NCBI GenBank assembly: GCA_905213265.1
Contig: CAJMHR010000019.1
Span: 1-43,355, forward strand
Length of the DNA: 43,355 nucleotides
Reading direction: 5' to 3'
DNA from: an uncultured Collinsella sp.
GTDB taxonomy: Bacteria > Actinomycetota > Coriobacteriia > Coriobacteriales > Coriobacteriaceae
The notes under the pieces: model-generated
Databases searched by the model: none
What the model was told of the DNA's origin: nothing
The model's input: the letters and a program-made list of their open reading frames with translations, nothing else
Program-made: the position numbers and the translations under genes
Part shown: piece by piece, positions 1 to 6,784 of the stretch
Layout: every line of letters starts with the position of its first letter
How positions within the stretch are numbered: position 1 is the first letter of the stretch

Positions 1-1
1 C

Positions 2-283
2 CCTCCCTCTTACACCACAAAAATTCGCGCGATCGAGCATGCGGACGCAGGCCTTTACTGCACCGTGGTTGCGGAGCGCGGAGCGGGCGGAAGCTCTTTT
101 GTGCGGGCCCTCACGCGCTCGAGTATCCCTTTTGTCGATATCAGTGACTGTTATTGGTGTGCCGACGGCGCATCTGTCCCTGAAAACTCAAGTCAAATTC
201 TTGTTCAGTATGACGATTTGAGTCCAAAAGTGCTTAATATCTTGGAATTGCAGCTAATCGGGGGCACTCTGCAACCTAAGTGA
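2..283 (+). CDS. 3' end of an unrecognised protein (truncated by window edge)
   Basis: An open frame enters from the left edge in frame 2 and runs 93 codons to a TGA at 281-283. No start codon with a ribosome site is visible, so this is most likely the C-terminal part of a gene that begins upstream of the window. I do not recognise the family. The peptide has several cysteines and aromatics (a DCYWC stretch in the middle) and no clear membrane segment. The third codon positions are GC-rich, as expected for a real gene here. The stop codon lies inside the first copy of the 119-bp palindromic repeat, so the last residues (PK) are encoded at the repeat edge. The original C-terminus may have been altered by the repeat. 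Confidence 0.5.
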   Translation, partial: PPSYTTKIRAIEHADAGLYCTVVAERGAGGSSFVRALTRSSIPFVDISDCYWCADGASVPENSSQILVQYDDLSPKVLNILELQLIGGTLQPK

Positions 284-398
284 GTAGACTTTTGGCACTT
301 TGGCGACCAGACAGTTTTGTAACAAGCTATCTACCTGTGGTTTTGAAAAGCAGGATGACCGGCCTGCTCGGGATGTTCAAAAAAGTCTACTCACTTGC
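276..398. repeat. 119-bp palindromic repeat, copy 1
   Basis: The core spans 278-396, starting AAGTGAGTAGACTTTT and ending with its exact reverse complement AAAAGTCTACTCACTT. It matches copies at 1698-1816 and 11427-11545 in length (119 bp each), in its ends and in a central motif TACCTGYGGYTTT. The arms fold into one long imperfect hairpin. The left edge CTAAGTGAGTAG carries TAA, TGA and TAG in three different frames and supplies the stop of the upstream gene. No transposase gene is attached, so it resembles a MITE or a REP-like element. Confidence 0.85.
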
Positions 399-430
399 CG
401 CGCAAAGTTTCTGCATAAGAAAAAAATGGG

Positions 431-496
431 GTTTTCAACAGGGCTTCGTCCAGCTTTTGGCAAGCTTTTGGCCAGTTGGGGAGGGCTGTTGAAAAC
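431..496. repeat. Inverted repeat with GTTTTCAACAG arms
   Basis: GTTTTCAACAGGGC at 431-444 is mirrored by GGGCTGTTGAAAAC at 483-496, leaving a spacer of about 38 bases that contains CAGCTTTTGGCAAGCTTTTGGC, itself a short direct repeat of AGCTTTTGGC. Just downstream, 501-540 holds two near-copies of GGTGCGTTCGGCGCC. The block sits between the first 119-bp repeat and the next gene. It is probably another small palindromic element or a terminator relic; no function can be assigned. Confidence 0.45.
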
Positions 497-579
497 TTGG
501 CGGTGCGTTCGGCGCCATTTTCGGTGCGTTCGCGCCGCATCGTGACTGACTGGGTTGAAATTCGTGTTTTCCTGTGTCT

Positions 580-1707
580 ATGAAAGATCTACTTTGTGAC
601 ATATCGGCTTTTAGGTACTGGCGTTTGCCTCCTCAGGTTCGCGCTTTGTGTCCGCCACTTCCACGGCCGGAAGAAGACCGGCAGCGATATGACCTCGCCC
701 GTAACCCGACGGCTGCGGTTGTGCTCGGCTTTCCGTTGCATACATTGGTTCGGACGAGAAACAAACGGACTTGCCCTGCCAGCATTAGGCAGCGGCTGTT
801 CCTTGGTGAGCTCCCCAGGGAATCCGTGCTGGAAACGGAGCACGGATTTTTGATTACGTCTCCTCTACTGACGGCATTCACCATGTCGCGGCATCTGACG
901 GATCTTCAGCTTCTTTTGGTATTGGCGGAGATGTGTGGCTTGTTTGCGGTGTGCGCTCTGCCGGTGGCACTTGAGGCGGAGCTTACGCGTGCAATTGATT
1001 CGGGCGCGATTTCGACAACGTTCGGTTGGGTGCGCTGTCCGTCCGAGGACGGCACCGCCTCAAATTTATGGCGTCGAGACGCTTTGGTTTTGGGCAGAGA
1101 CCTTGACCGTTTTTGTTCAGATGTTTGCGGGATGCGTTACGGCAATAGATTTATGGCGGTATCACAACTCGTTCCATTGGGTGCCGCGTCGCCTTTTGAG
1201 GTCGAGGCGTATTTGTTGCTTGGACTGCCGCGAGCCCTGGGAGGCGAGGGGTTTTGCGGCATAGAGCTCAATGTCGAAGTGACGCTAAGCACAAGTGCTC
1301 GAGCGATTGTGGGAAAGTCCCGTGTATATATCGACCTACTTCTTTCTTCGCCGGACGGCAGGCGACAGGTGGCCATTGAATGTCAGGGAAAGGCCTCGCA
1401 CGGACGCGCAGGGGATGGCTTGCGTGACGCTGACCGCATGACGGCCCTTCAGGCCATGGGCTACGATGTACTTCTCCTGACACACAGACAGATATCCGAT
1501 GAGGATAGATTCCGCGCGATCGTTAAGGCCATATGCAGGATGCTCGATGCTGAATATCGTGATAAAAGCTCAGATGAGCAAAGGGCTGAGACATTGCTCC
1601 GGTCTGAACTATTCGTTGACTGGACAAAATTGGGAGTAATCGACGGAAAGATGCCCGTTAGACGCAAAACTGCTCGATCGTGGACGGCTGCGGTTCTAAG
1701 TGAGTAG
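580..1707 (+). CDS. Uncharacterised protein with a PD-(D/E)XK nuclease-like C-terminal core
   Basis: This encodes a 375-residue soluble protein that I cannot assign to a named family. The N-terminal half is cysteine- and leucine-rich with no obvious fold. Around residues 250-300 it has the pattern VYIDLLL, then VAIECQGK, then YDVLLLTHRQI. That spacing of Asp and Glu-x-Gln-x-Lys fits restriction-endonuclease-like folds such as DUF559/Vsr-type domains. ATG at 580 is chosen; a GTG two codons earlier (574) is possible, and neither has a good Shine-Dalgarno site. Base composition is lower in GC than the genes from 1949 on, suggesting acquisition. The stop TAG lies within the second 119-bp repeat. 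A role in defence or DNA repair is only a guess from the nuclease-like core. Confidence 0.6.
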   Translation: MKDLLCDISAFRYWRLPPQVRALCPPLPRPEEDRQRYDLARNPTAAVVLGFPLHTLVRTRNKRTCPASIRQRLFLGELPRESVLETEHGFLITSPLLTAFTMSRHLTDLQLLLVLAEMCGLFAVCALPVALEAELTRAIDSGAISTTFGWVRCPSEDGTASNLWRRDALVLGRDLDRFCSDVCGMRYGNRFMAVSQLVPLGAASPFEVEAYLLLGLPRALGGEGFCGIELNVEVTLSTSARAIVGKSRVYIDLLLSSPDGRRQVAIECQGKASHGRAGDGLRDADRMTALQAMGYDVLLLTHRQISDEDRFRAIVKAICRMLDAEYRDKSSDEQRAETLLRSELFVDWTKLGVIDGKMPVRRKTARSWTAAVLSE

Positions 1708-1818
1708 ACTTTTGGAACTTTGGTGACCAGGCCGTATTGCAACAAGTCATTTACCTGCGGCTTTATAAAGCAATATGGATGGCGTGCTCGGCAAGTTCCA
1801 AAAAGTCTACTCACTTAG
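1696..1818. repeat. 119-bp palindromic repeat, copy 2
   Basis: The core is 1698-1816, with the same 16-bp perfect terminal inverted repeats as copy 1. Here the palindrome extends two more bases each side (CTAAGTGAG and CTCACTTAG). Inner arms pair as TTTTGGAACTTTGG against CCGAGCAAGTTCCAAAAA-like sequence on the other side. The left end provides the stop codon of the nuclease-like gene at 580-1707. Confidence 0.85.
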
Positions 1819-1883
1819 TTTTTGACGAGAAGCCGATGCCTAAGGCGGTCCTATTTCAGGGCGTTAACGAGCCCTCGAGACGC

Positions 1884-1915
1884 AAAAAGGCCCGAACCAA
1901 TACGGTCCGGGCCTT
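1884..1915 (-). terminator. Intrinsic terminator of the rubrerythrin gene
   Basis: On the minus strand AAGGCCCGGACC and GGTTCGGGCCTT pair around a five-base loop and run directly into TTTTT (1884-1888). It lies about 33 bases past the rubrerythrin stop. Confidence 0.85.
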
Positions 1916-1948
1916 ATCGAGCTAAAGATTATCTCTCAGGCGGCTGGC

Positions 1949-2509
1949 TTAGCCAAAGTAGCGCTTGAGCAGGCCGGCGAAAGCCTTGCCGTGGCGAGCC
2001 TCGTCGCGTGCCATCTCGTGCACGGTGTCGTGGATGGCATCGAGACCAGCGGCCTTGGCGCGCTTGGCAAGATCAGTCTTGCCGGCGGTGGCGCCGTTCT
2101 CGGCCTCAACGCGCATCTCGAGGTTCTTCTTGGTGGAGTCGGTCACGACCTCGCCCAGGAGCTCAGCGAACTTGGCGGCGTGCTCGGCCTCCTCGTGGGC
2201 AGCCTTCTCCCAGTACAGGCCGATCTCGGGATAGCCCTCGCGATGGGCGACGCGAGCCATGGCCAGGTACATACCGACCTCGGAGCACTCGCCCTCAAAG
2301 TTGGCGCGCAGGTCGGCAACGATGTCCTCGGAGACGCCCTCCATCTTGGCGACGCCCACGACGTGCTCGGCGGCCCACTCGAGCTGGCCCTCCTCCTGCT
2401 TCAGGAAACGAGAACCGGGAACGCCGCACTGGGGGCACTTAAAATCCTCGGGCAGCTGGTCGCCGTCGAACTCTTCCACATAACCGCAAACGGGGCAAAC
2501 AAACTTCAT
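1949..2509 (-). CDS. Rubrerythrin with N-terminal rubredoxin domain
   Basis: A 186-residue cytoplasmic non-haem iron protein. The family reduces hydrogen peroxide to water with electrons from NAD(P)H-dependent reductases and protects anaerobes against oxygen. Residues 4-33 form a rubredoxin knuckle pair (CPVCGY and CPQCGVPG) for one Fe(Cys)4 centre. The remainder is a ferritin-like four-helix domain with diiron ligands in FEGECSE, HEEAEH and DEARHGKAF. The rubredoxin-first order is that of reverse rubrerythrins. The start ATG at 2509 has AAAGGA upstream and begins exactly at the rubredoxin domain; the open frame continues upstream without domain support. It is a single-gene unit with its own terminator. 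Confidence 0.92.
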   Translation of the reverse strand: MKFVCPVCGYVEEFDGDQLPEDFKCPQCGVPGSRFLKQEEGQLEWAAEHVVGVAKMEGVSEDIVADLRANFEGECSEVGMYLAMARVAHREGYPEIGLYWEKAAHEEAEHAAKFAELLGEVVTDSTKKNLEMRVEAENGATAGKTDLAKRAKAAGLDAIHDTVHEMARDEARHGKAFAGLLKRYFG

Positions 2510-2593
2510 GATTCGATCCTTTCGATCGATGGCGATTGTGCGCTCGTCCGGTCCCGTAAGGGCCCTCTCCGGACGTGCGTCTTGACGAGTTCT

Positions 2594-2621
2594 ATTATCC
2601 ATAAATGCAACCAAATGTGAA
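2594..2621 (-). promoter_or_regulatory. Probable promoter of the rubrerythrin gene
   Basis: On the minus strand TTCACA (2616-2621) and GATAAT (2594-2599) are 16 bases apart, in the AT-rich gap upstream of the rubrerythrin start. A second possible pair, TTGTTT and TAATAG, lies just upstream of this one. The transcript would have a leader of about 75-80 bases. Confidence 0.4.
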
Positions 2622-2713
2622 GCCTATTAGGAATGATTTTTAATAAAACAATTTTGAGATATGAAGATGTTGATTGATTAACGATTGGCGTGCCGTCTGC
2701 GATCTCTGCTGAG

Positions 2714-2747
2714 TACAATCGGGCGAGCAAATGTTGACCTATCAACA
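2714..2747 (+). promoter_or_regulatory. -10 element and palindromic operator before the alcohol dehydrogenase operon
   Basis: TACAAT at 2714-2719 is a good -10, although no convincing -35 is seen. It is followed at 2732-2747 by a perfect dyad, TGTTGA-CCTA-TCAACA, which would lie a few bases past the predicted transcript start and just ahead of the ribosome site GAAGGAG (2751-2757). The position fits a repressor site controlling the two dehydrogenase genes. A related GTTGATTGATTAAC lies upstream near 2669. Confidence 0.45.
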
Positions 2748-2765
2748 AATGAAGGAGTTTCCTTT

Positions 2766-3986
2766 ATGCATCTAGCGCGTCGTGCCTGGTGCCGAACATA
2801 TCAGACGGTTTTTCGCATTGCATTGCCGATCCTGCCCTATACCGAGCCGCGCATTTTAGAGCATGCCGAGGATGTGCCCGCGGTGCTTCAAAAGCGCTCG
2901 ATTCAGAAGGTCCTTATCGTGACGGATCCCGGCATTGCCCGTCTGGGGCTCACGGCACCGCTCGAGACGGCGCTCGTATCCAGGGGGATTGGCGTTACGG
3001 TCTATGCCGAAACGCGTGCGAACCCCACGGTCTCAAACGTGGAGGAAGCGGCGTTCCTGTATCGAGAGAGCGCCTGTCAGGCCATTATCGGTTTTGGCGG
3101 AGGATCAGCCATGGACTGCGCCAAGGGTGTGGGGGCGCGCATTGCGCAGCCAAACAAGCCCATCAACAAGATGCGCGGGCTGCTGCGGATTCATCGTCGC
3201 CTGCCGCTGCTTATCGCCGTTCCCACCACGGCAGGTACGGGAAGCGAAGTCACGCTTGCGGCGGTAATTACCGATGACGAGACGCACTACAAGTACCCCA
3301 TTAACGACTTTGTGCTTATCCCGCGCTTTGCGGTGCACGACCCCGAGTTTACGCGCGGCCTGCCCGCCTCCATTACGGGGCAAACGGGCATGGATGCTCT
3401 AACGCATGCTGTCGAGGCCTTTATCGGGCGCAGTACCACGCCCTATACGCGCAAGATGGCGCGTCAGGCGGTGCTGCTCATCCACGACAATTTGCTCGAT
3501 GCTTATGAGCGTGGGGACAACATACGGGCGCGCCGCAATATGCTTTCGGCAGCGTATAAAGCGGGTGTTGCCTTTACGCGCTCCTACGTTGGATACGTTC
3601 ATGCCATCGCGCACAGTCTGGGCGGACGTTATGGGATTCCCCACGGTTTGGCCAACGCCATTATCCTGCCGCACATGCTTCGCGCCTATGGTGAAGCTGC
3701 TGCTCCTAAGCTCGCCGACCTCGCCCGCATGGCTGGTATCGCGCCGGCTAACGCACAGGACAACCTGGCGGCCGAAGCCTTTATCGATTGGGTCGATCGA
3801 ATGAACGCCACCTTGGACATTCCCAAATATGTCTCGGGCATTCGCCGCTCCGACATTCCGCAGATGGCGGCGAATGCCGATGCCGAGGCCAATCCCCTGT
3901 ACCCCGTTCCGCTTTTAATGGACCGCTTGGAGCTCGAGCATATGTATGAAGTCGTTGCAGGTGGTATGTTTGAGGGCGAGAACTAG
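2766..3986 (+). CDS. Iron-containing alcohol dehydrogenase
   Basis: A 406-residue group III (Fe-ADH, PF00465-type) dehydrogenase, which reversibly oxidises alcohols to aldehydes with NAD(P). Visible hallmarks are the nucleotide loop GFGGGSAMDCAK, the motif PTTAGTGSEV, and the metal ligands in GMDALTHAVEAF, HAIAHSLGG and GIPHG. The N-terminal 25 residues form a somewhat hydrophobic leader (TYQTVFRIALPILPY) common in this branch. ATG at 2766 is chosen because GAAGGAG sits 8 bases upstream; the frame is open further upstream without a site. An aldehyde dehydrogenase follows 8 bases later, so the pair probably interconverts an alcohol, aldehyde and acid. The substrate cannot be told from sequence. 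Confidence 0.9.
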   Translation: MHLARRAWCRTYQTVFRIALPILPYTEPRILEHAEDVPAVLQKRSIQKVLIVTDPGIARLGLTAPLETALVSRGIGVTVYAETRANPTVSNVEEAAFLYRESACQAIIGFGGGSAMDCAKGVGARIAQPNKPINKMRGLLRIHRRLPLLIAVPTTAGTGSEVTLAAVITDDETHYKYPINDFVLIPRFAVHDPEFTRGLPASITGQTGMDALTHAVEAFIGRSTTPYTRKMARQAVLLIHDNLLDAYERGDNIRARRNMLSAAYKAGVAFTRSYVGYVHAIAHSLGGRYGIPHGLANAIILPHMLRAYGEAAAPKLADLARMAGIAPANAQDNLAAEAFIDWVDRMNATLDIPKYVSGIRRSDIPQMAANADAEANPLYPVPLLMDRLELEHMYEVVAGGMFEGEN

Positions 3987-3994
3987 GAGGGCAC

Positions 3995-5374
3995 ATGAAC
4001 ACCGAGGAAATTGCGCGCATCGTCGGCGATCAGCGCGCCTACTTTAAGACGCACGCCACGTTTGATGTCGATGCTCGACGTCGCGCGCTCGTGAGTTTAC
4101 GCGATGCGGTGCGGGCCCACGAGGCTGATATCGCCCATGCGCTCAAGACCGATTTGGGGAAGTCGCATGACGAGGCCTATATGTGCGAGATCGGCACGTC
4201 GCTTTCCGAGATTCGTCATCAGATCGCTCACGTGGCTCGATGGAGTCGTCCGCGCCTGCGTCCGTGTGACCTTGCCAACGCCGTGAGTGTGTGCAAAACG
4301 CAAGCCGTGCCCTATGGCGTCACGCTCATCATGGCTCCGTGGAACTACCCATTTTTGCTAACACTCGAGCCGCTCGCCGGCGCCCTTGCCGCGGGCAATA
4401 CTGTGGTCATCAAGCCGAGCGCCTATGCTCCGGCATCGAGTGCGGTGCTCAAGCAAATCTGTGAAGAGGCATTTGATCCGCGCCTGGTGACGGTTGTCGA
4501 GGGCGGGCGCGCCGAGAACGAAGCGCTGCTCGATGAGTGCTGGGACAAGATCTTCTTTACCGGTAGCGTTCCGGTCGGCAAACTCGTCATGGAGCGCGCA
4601 AGTAAAAACCTTACGCCCGTGACGCTTGAGCTGGGCGGAAAGAGCCCCTGCATCGTGGATGCGACGGCAAACTTGAAGGTTGCGGCGCGGCGTATCGCCT
4701 TTGGTAAATGGCTCAACGTGGGGCAGACCTGCGTGGCGCCCGACTACCTGCTGGTCGATGCGCGCGTGCACGACGAGCTGCTGGACCTCATCAGGGAAGA
4801 GGCCCGCCGTATGTTTGGCGAGCATCCGCTCGATAACGAGGATTACGGGCATATCGTCAACGCCAAGCATTTTGCGCGCGTGCGTGGGCTGATCGATCCC
4901 GATAAGGTTGTGCTTGGAGGCACGGCGCGCGAGTCATCGCTCAAGATTGAGCCGACGATTTTGGACGGCGTGACCCCCGATGACGCCGTGATGCAGGAGG
5001 AGATTTTCGGCCCCATCTTGCCGGTGCTGACGTTTGAGAGCCTAGACGAGGCCGAGACGTTTATTACGGATCGTCCGACGCCGCTGGCTCTGTATATCTT
5101 TAGCCAGGATCGCGCAGTTCAGCAGCGCTTTGTGCGTTACGTGCCCTTTGGCGGCGGCTGCGTCAACGACACGATTATGCACTTGGCTACGAGCCATATG
5201 GGCTTTGGTGGCATGGGTGCGAGCGGTATGGGGCAGTACCATGGCCGCGAGAGTTTCGATACGTTTAGCCACAAGAAGAGCATCGTGAACAAGGCAACGT
5301 GGCTGGACGTGCCATTCCGCTATGCTCCTTACGCAAGCTGGAAGCACAAGTTCGTGCGCATGTTTGTGCATTAG
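3995..5374 (+). CDS. Aldehyde dehydrogenase (class 3-like)
   Basis: A 459-residue NAD(P)-dependent aldehyde dehydrogenase of the shorter class 3/YwdH-like type. The signature elements are APWNYPF at about 114-120, the catalytic Glu in LELGGKSP (E212), the nucleophile in GQTCVAPDY (C246) and EEIFGPILPV near 345. The C-terminal 25 residues are basic and aromatic with a hydrophobic patch, as in membrane-associated fatty-aldehyde dehydrogenases. The start ATG has GGAGG upstream, and this site overlaps the stop of the alcohol dehydrogenase, so the two are translated from one message. The joint role is likely detoxification or fermentation of an alcohol/aldehyde. Confidence 0.92.
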   Translation: MNTEEIARIVGDQRAYFKTHATFDVDARRRALVSLRDAVRAHEADIAHALKTDLGKSHDEAYMCEIGTSLSEIRHQIAHVARWSRPRLRPCDLANAVSVCKTQAVPYGVTLIMAPWNYPFLLTLEPLAGALAAGNTVVIKPSAYAPASSAVLKQICEEAFDPRLVTVVEGGRAENEALLDECWDKIFFTGSVPVGKLVMERASKNLTPVTLELGGKSPCIVDATANLKVAARRIAFGKWLNVGQTCVAPDYLLVDARVHDELLDLIREEARRMFGEHPLDNEDYGHIVNAKHFARVRGLIDPDKVVLGGTARESSLKIEPTILDGVTPDDAVMQEEIFGPILPVLTFESLDEAETFITDRPTPLALYIFSQDRAVQQRFVRYVPFGGGCVNDTIMHLATSHMGFGGMGASGMGQYHGRESFDTFSHKKSIVNKATWLDVPFRYAPYASWKHKFVRMFVH

Positions 5375-5497
5375 AATCAGACGGTGTAGCGACAAACGGT
5401 CGAAAAGGCGCGGGTGGGGCGAATTTGTGTCCGCACGGGCCCGTAAGCTTCTCAGTACGGTTAAGCGCCGATTTATCCGGCCGTTAGAGGAGTTGCT

Positions 5498-5824
5498 ATG
5501 TACGAGCCTTCACGTGTTCTTCTGTCATTTCACATTGCAGGATTTCAGTATGCCGATGGCGCCTTGGTCTTGGGCGATCTTAAAGCGGGCGATAAGCTGA
5601 CGCTGTGTGCCGAGCGCGATAATCCCCATGACCCTGAGGCGGTTGCGATTTATTACGGCAACACCAAGCTTGGCTATGTTCCGGGAAACGAGGTCGGTCC
5701 ACTGTCCTTGATGATGTATTACGGCCACGAGGACGTATTTGAGGCCCGCGTGCAACAGGTTGCTCCCGAGCGCAGCCCGTGGCACCAGGTGCGCGTTGGC
5801 CTCTATGTGGTGGATGCTCGCTAG
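5498..5824 (+). CDS. HIRAN-domain protein
   Basis: A small protein of 108 residues that is almost entirely one HIRAN domain. The pattern is AGFQYADG, then a long strand, LKAGDKLTLCAERDNPHDPEAVAIYYGNTKLGYVP (residues about 27-61, cited by its parts), ending in a conserved GYVP turn. HIRAN domains bind DNA ends or stalled forks when fused to helicases; stand-alone bacterial versions have unknown partners. The start has AGAGGAG 7 bases upstream. It is followed by a 59-residue charged protein 18 bases later, with which it probably forms an operon. Confidence 0.82.
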   Translation: MYEPSRVLLSFHIAGFQYADGALVLGDLKAGDKLTLCAERDNPHDPEAVAIYYGNTKLGYVPGNEVGPLSLMMYYGHEDVFEARVQQVAPERSPWHQVRVGLYVVDAR

Positions 5825-5842
5825 TCGGCAAGGGAGGCGGCC

Positions 5843-6022
5843 ATGTTTGATGACGACGACCTATTCAATCTGACAGACGATTCGTTTGAGTGGGATCTGC
5901 TACTCGATGACGATGAGTTGGAGCAGGATCGTAGGAAACGGCAGGGCAAGAAAACTCAGGGTGACGCTTCGAAAAAGCAAGACAAACGCCGTCGAGGTCT
6001 GTTCGGCGGGCTCTTTGGCTAA
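5843..6022 (+). CDS. Small bipolar charged protein (59 residues)
   Basis: A 59-codon reading frame with a strong ribosome site (AGGGAGG, 5 bases before the ATG), starting 18 bases after the HIRAN stop. The N-terminal 28 residues are strongly acidic with aromatic and leucine residues (MFDDDDLFNLTDD at the start, LLDDDELEQD in the middle). Residues 30-51 are strongly basic (DRRKRQGKK, KKQDKRRRG). It ends in a GLFGGLFG tail. There is no homologue I can name. It could be a binding adaptor for the HIRAN protein or a nucleic-acid mimic, but this is inference from charge and neighbourhood only. Confidence 0.65.
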   Translation: MFDDDDLFNLTDDSFEWDLLLDDDELEQDRRKRQGKKTQGDASKKQDKRRRGLFGGLFG

Positions 6023-6042
6023 CCGACGCGCCAGAGCGTCTG

Positions 6043-6048
6043 TATACT
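6043..6048 (+). promoter_or_regulatory. -10 element of the phosphoesterase gene
   Basis: TATACT, immediately preceded by TG, lies 40 bases before the chosen start, giving a leader of about 34 bases. No good -35 is visible. Confidence 0.4.
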
Positions 6049-6088
6049 AGGCACGTGTTAGACGCGTTGCGAAATGAGGACACAGACG

Positions 6089-6634
6089 ATGATGTGGTTT
6101 ACCGCCGACCTGCACCTGGGCGATACGAATATCTTGCACGACATGGATCGGCCGTTTGATTCGGTCGAGGAGATGAACCGCAAGGTCATCGATGCTATCA
6201 ATGAGTGCGTGGCTGCGGACGACCGCCTCTATATTCTGGGTGACTTTACCTATCGTTTGCCCCTGGCGGAGGCGGTGCGCCTGCGCGAGCGTATCGAATG
6301 CCAGAACGTGACGCTCATCCGCGGTAACCATGACGGCGACTGGGAAGATCCCGACACCCCGCAGATTTGGGAAGACGTGCGCGATTACCTGGAGATTGCT
6401 CCCGGCTATGCCAAGGGCCATCGTCTGGTGATGAGCCATTACCCCATGCTCAGCTGGAATGGTAAGGCGCGTGGCGCCATCATGCTACACGGGCATATCC
6501 ACAGCAGAGGAGACCGCACCAACGTGCGCAACCGCGACCGCGAACGCCCTATCTTTCGCTACGATGTCGGTCTCGATGCCAACGGGTACAAGCCCGTAAG
6601 CCGTGATCAAATCCTTGACTTCTTTGGACTGTAA
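6089..6634 (+). CDS. Metallophosphoesterase
   Basis: A 181-residue calcineurin-like phosphoesterase. The metal-binding motifs appear in order: TADLHLGD (Asp, His), LGDFT (Asp), RGNHDGD (Asn, His, Asp), MSHYPM (His) and LHGHIHS (two His). The family hydrolyses phosphomono- or diesters. This compact form resembles YfcE-like or phage-type enzymes, and the substrate is unknown. ATG at 6089 is preferred because GAGGA is 8 bases upstream. An in-frame ATG at 6074 overlaps that site and would add five residues. It ends before a REP-like hairpin and a strong terminator, so it is the end of its transcript. Confidence 0.87.
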   Translation: MMWFTADLHLGDTNILHDMDRPFDSVEEMNRKVIDAINECVAADDRLYILGDFTYRLPLAEAVRLRERIECQNVTLIRGNHDGDWEDPDTPQIWEDVRDYLEIAPGYAKGHRLVMSHYPMLSWNGKARGAIMLHGHIHSRGDRTNVRNRDRERPIFRYDVGLDANGYKPVSRDQILDFFGL

Positions 6635-6654
6635 TTCTCGAACCGCCACACAAA

Positions 6655-6687
6655 CCACCACAAAGGGGACAGGCGGCTTTGTGGTGG
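6655..6687 (+). repeat. REP-like hairpin with GGGGACAGG loop, copy A
   Basis: The arms CCACCACAAAG (6655-6665) and CTTTGTGGTGG (6677-6687) are perfectly complementary and frame GGGGACAGG. The loop matches that of the hairpin at 20769-20805, while the arms are completely different. It sits just after a gene end. This layout recalls REP elements mobilised by IS200-like (RAYT) transposases. Confidence 0.6.
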
Positions 6688-6691
6688 CTCT

Positions 6692-6726
6692 GGCGTCGTT
6701 GCCATTATGGCAGCGGCGCCTTTTTT
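6692..6726 (+). terminator. Strong intrinsic terminator
   Basis: GGCGTCGTTGCCA pairs over 13 positions (two G-U) with TGGCAGCGGCGCC across the loop TTA, followed directly by TTTTTT at 6721-6726. It ends the phosphoesterase transcript. Confidence 0.88.
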
Positions 6727-6784
6727 GTCCATGCGACGCGGTAGAGTGTAGGCGGTCGAAATTTGTGTCCATCGAGGAGCTGCT

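Noticed and set aside
39..221. A 60-codon frame at the left edge
   Set aside because: It overlaps the longer frame that enters from the window edge and has no ribosome site.
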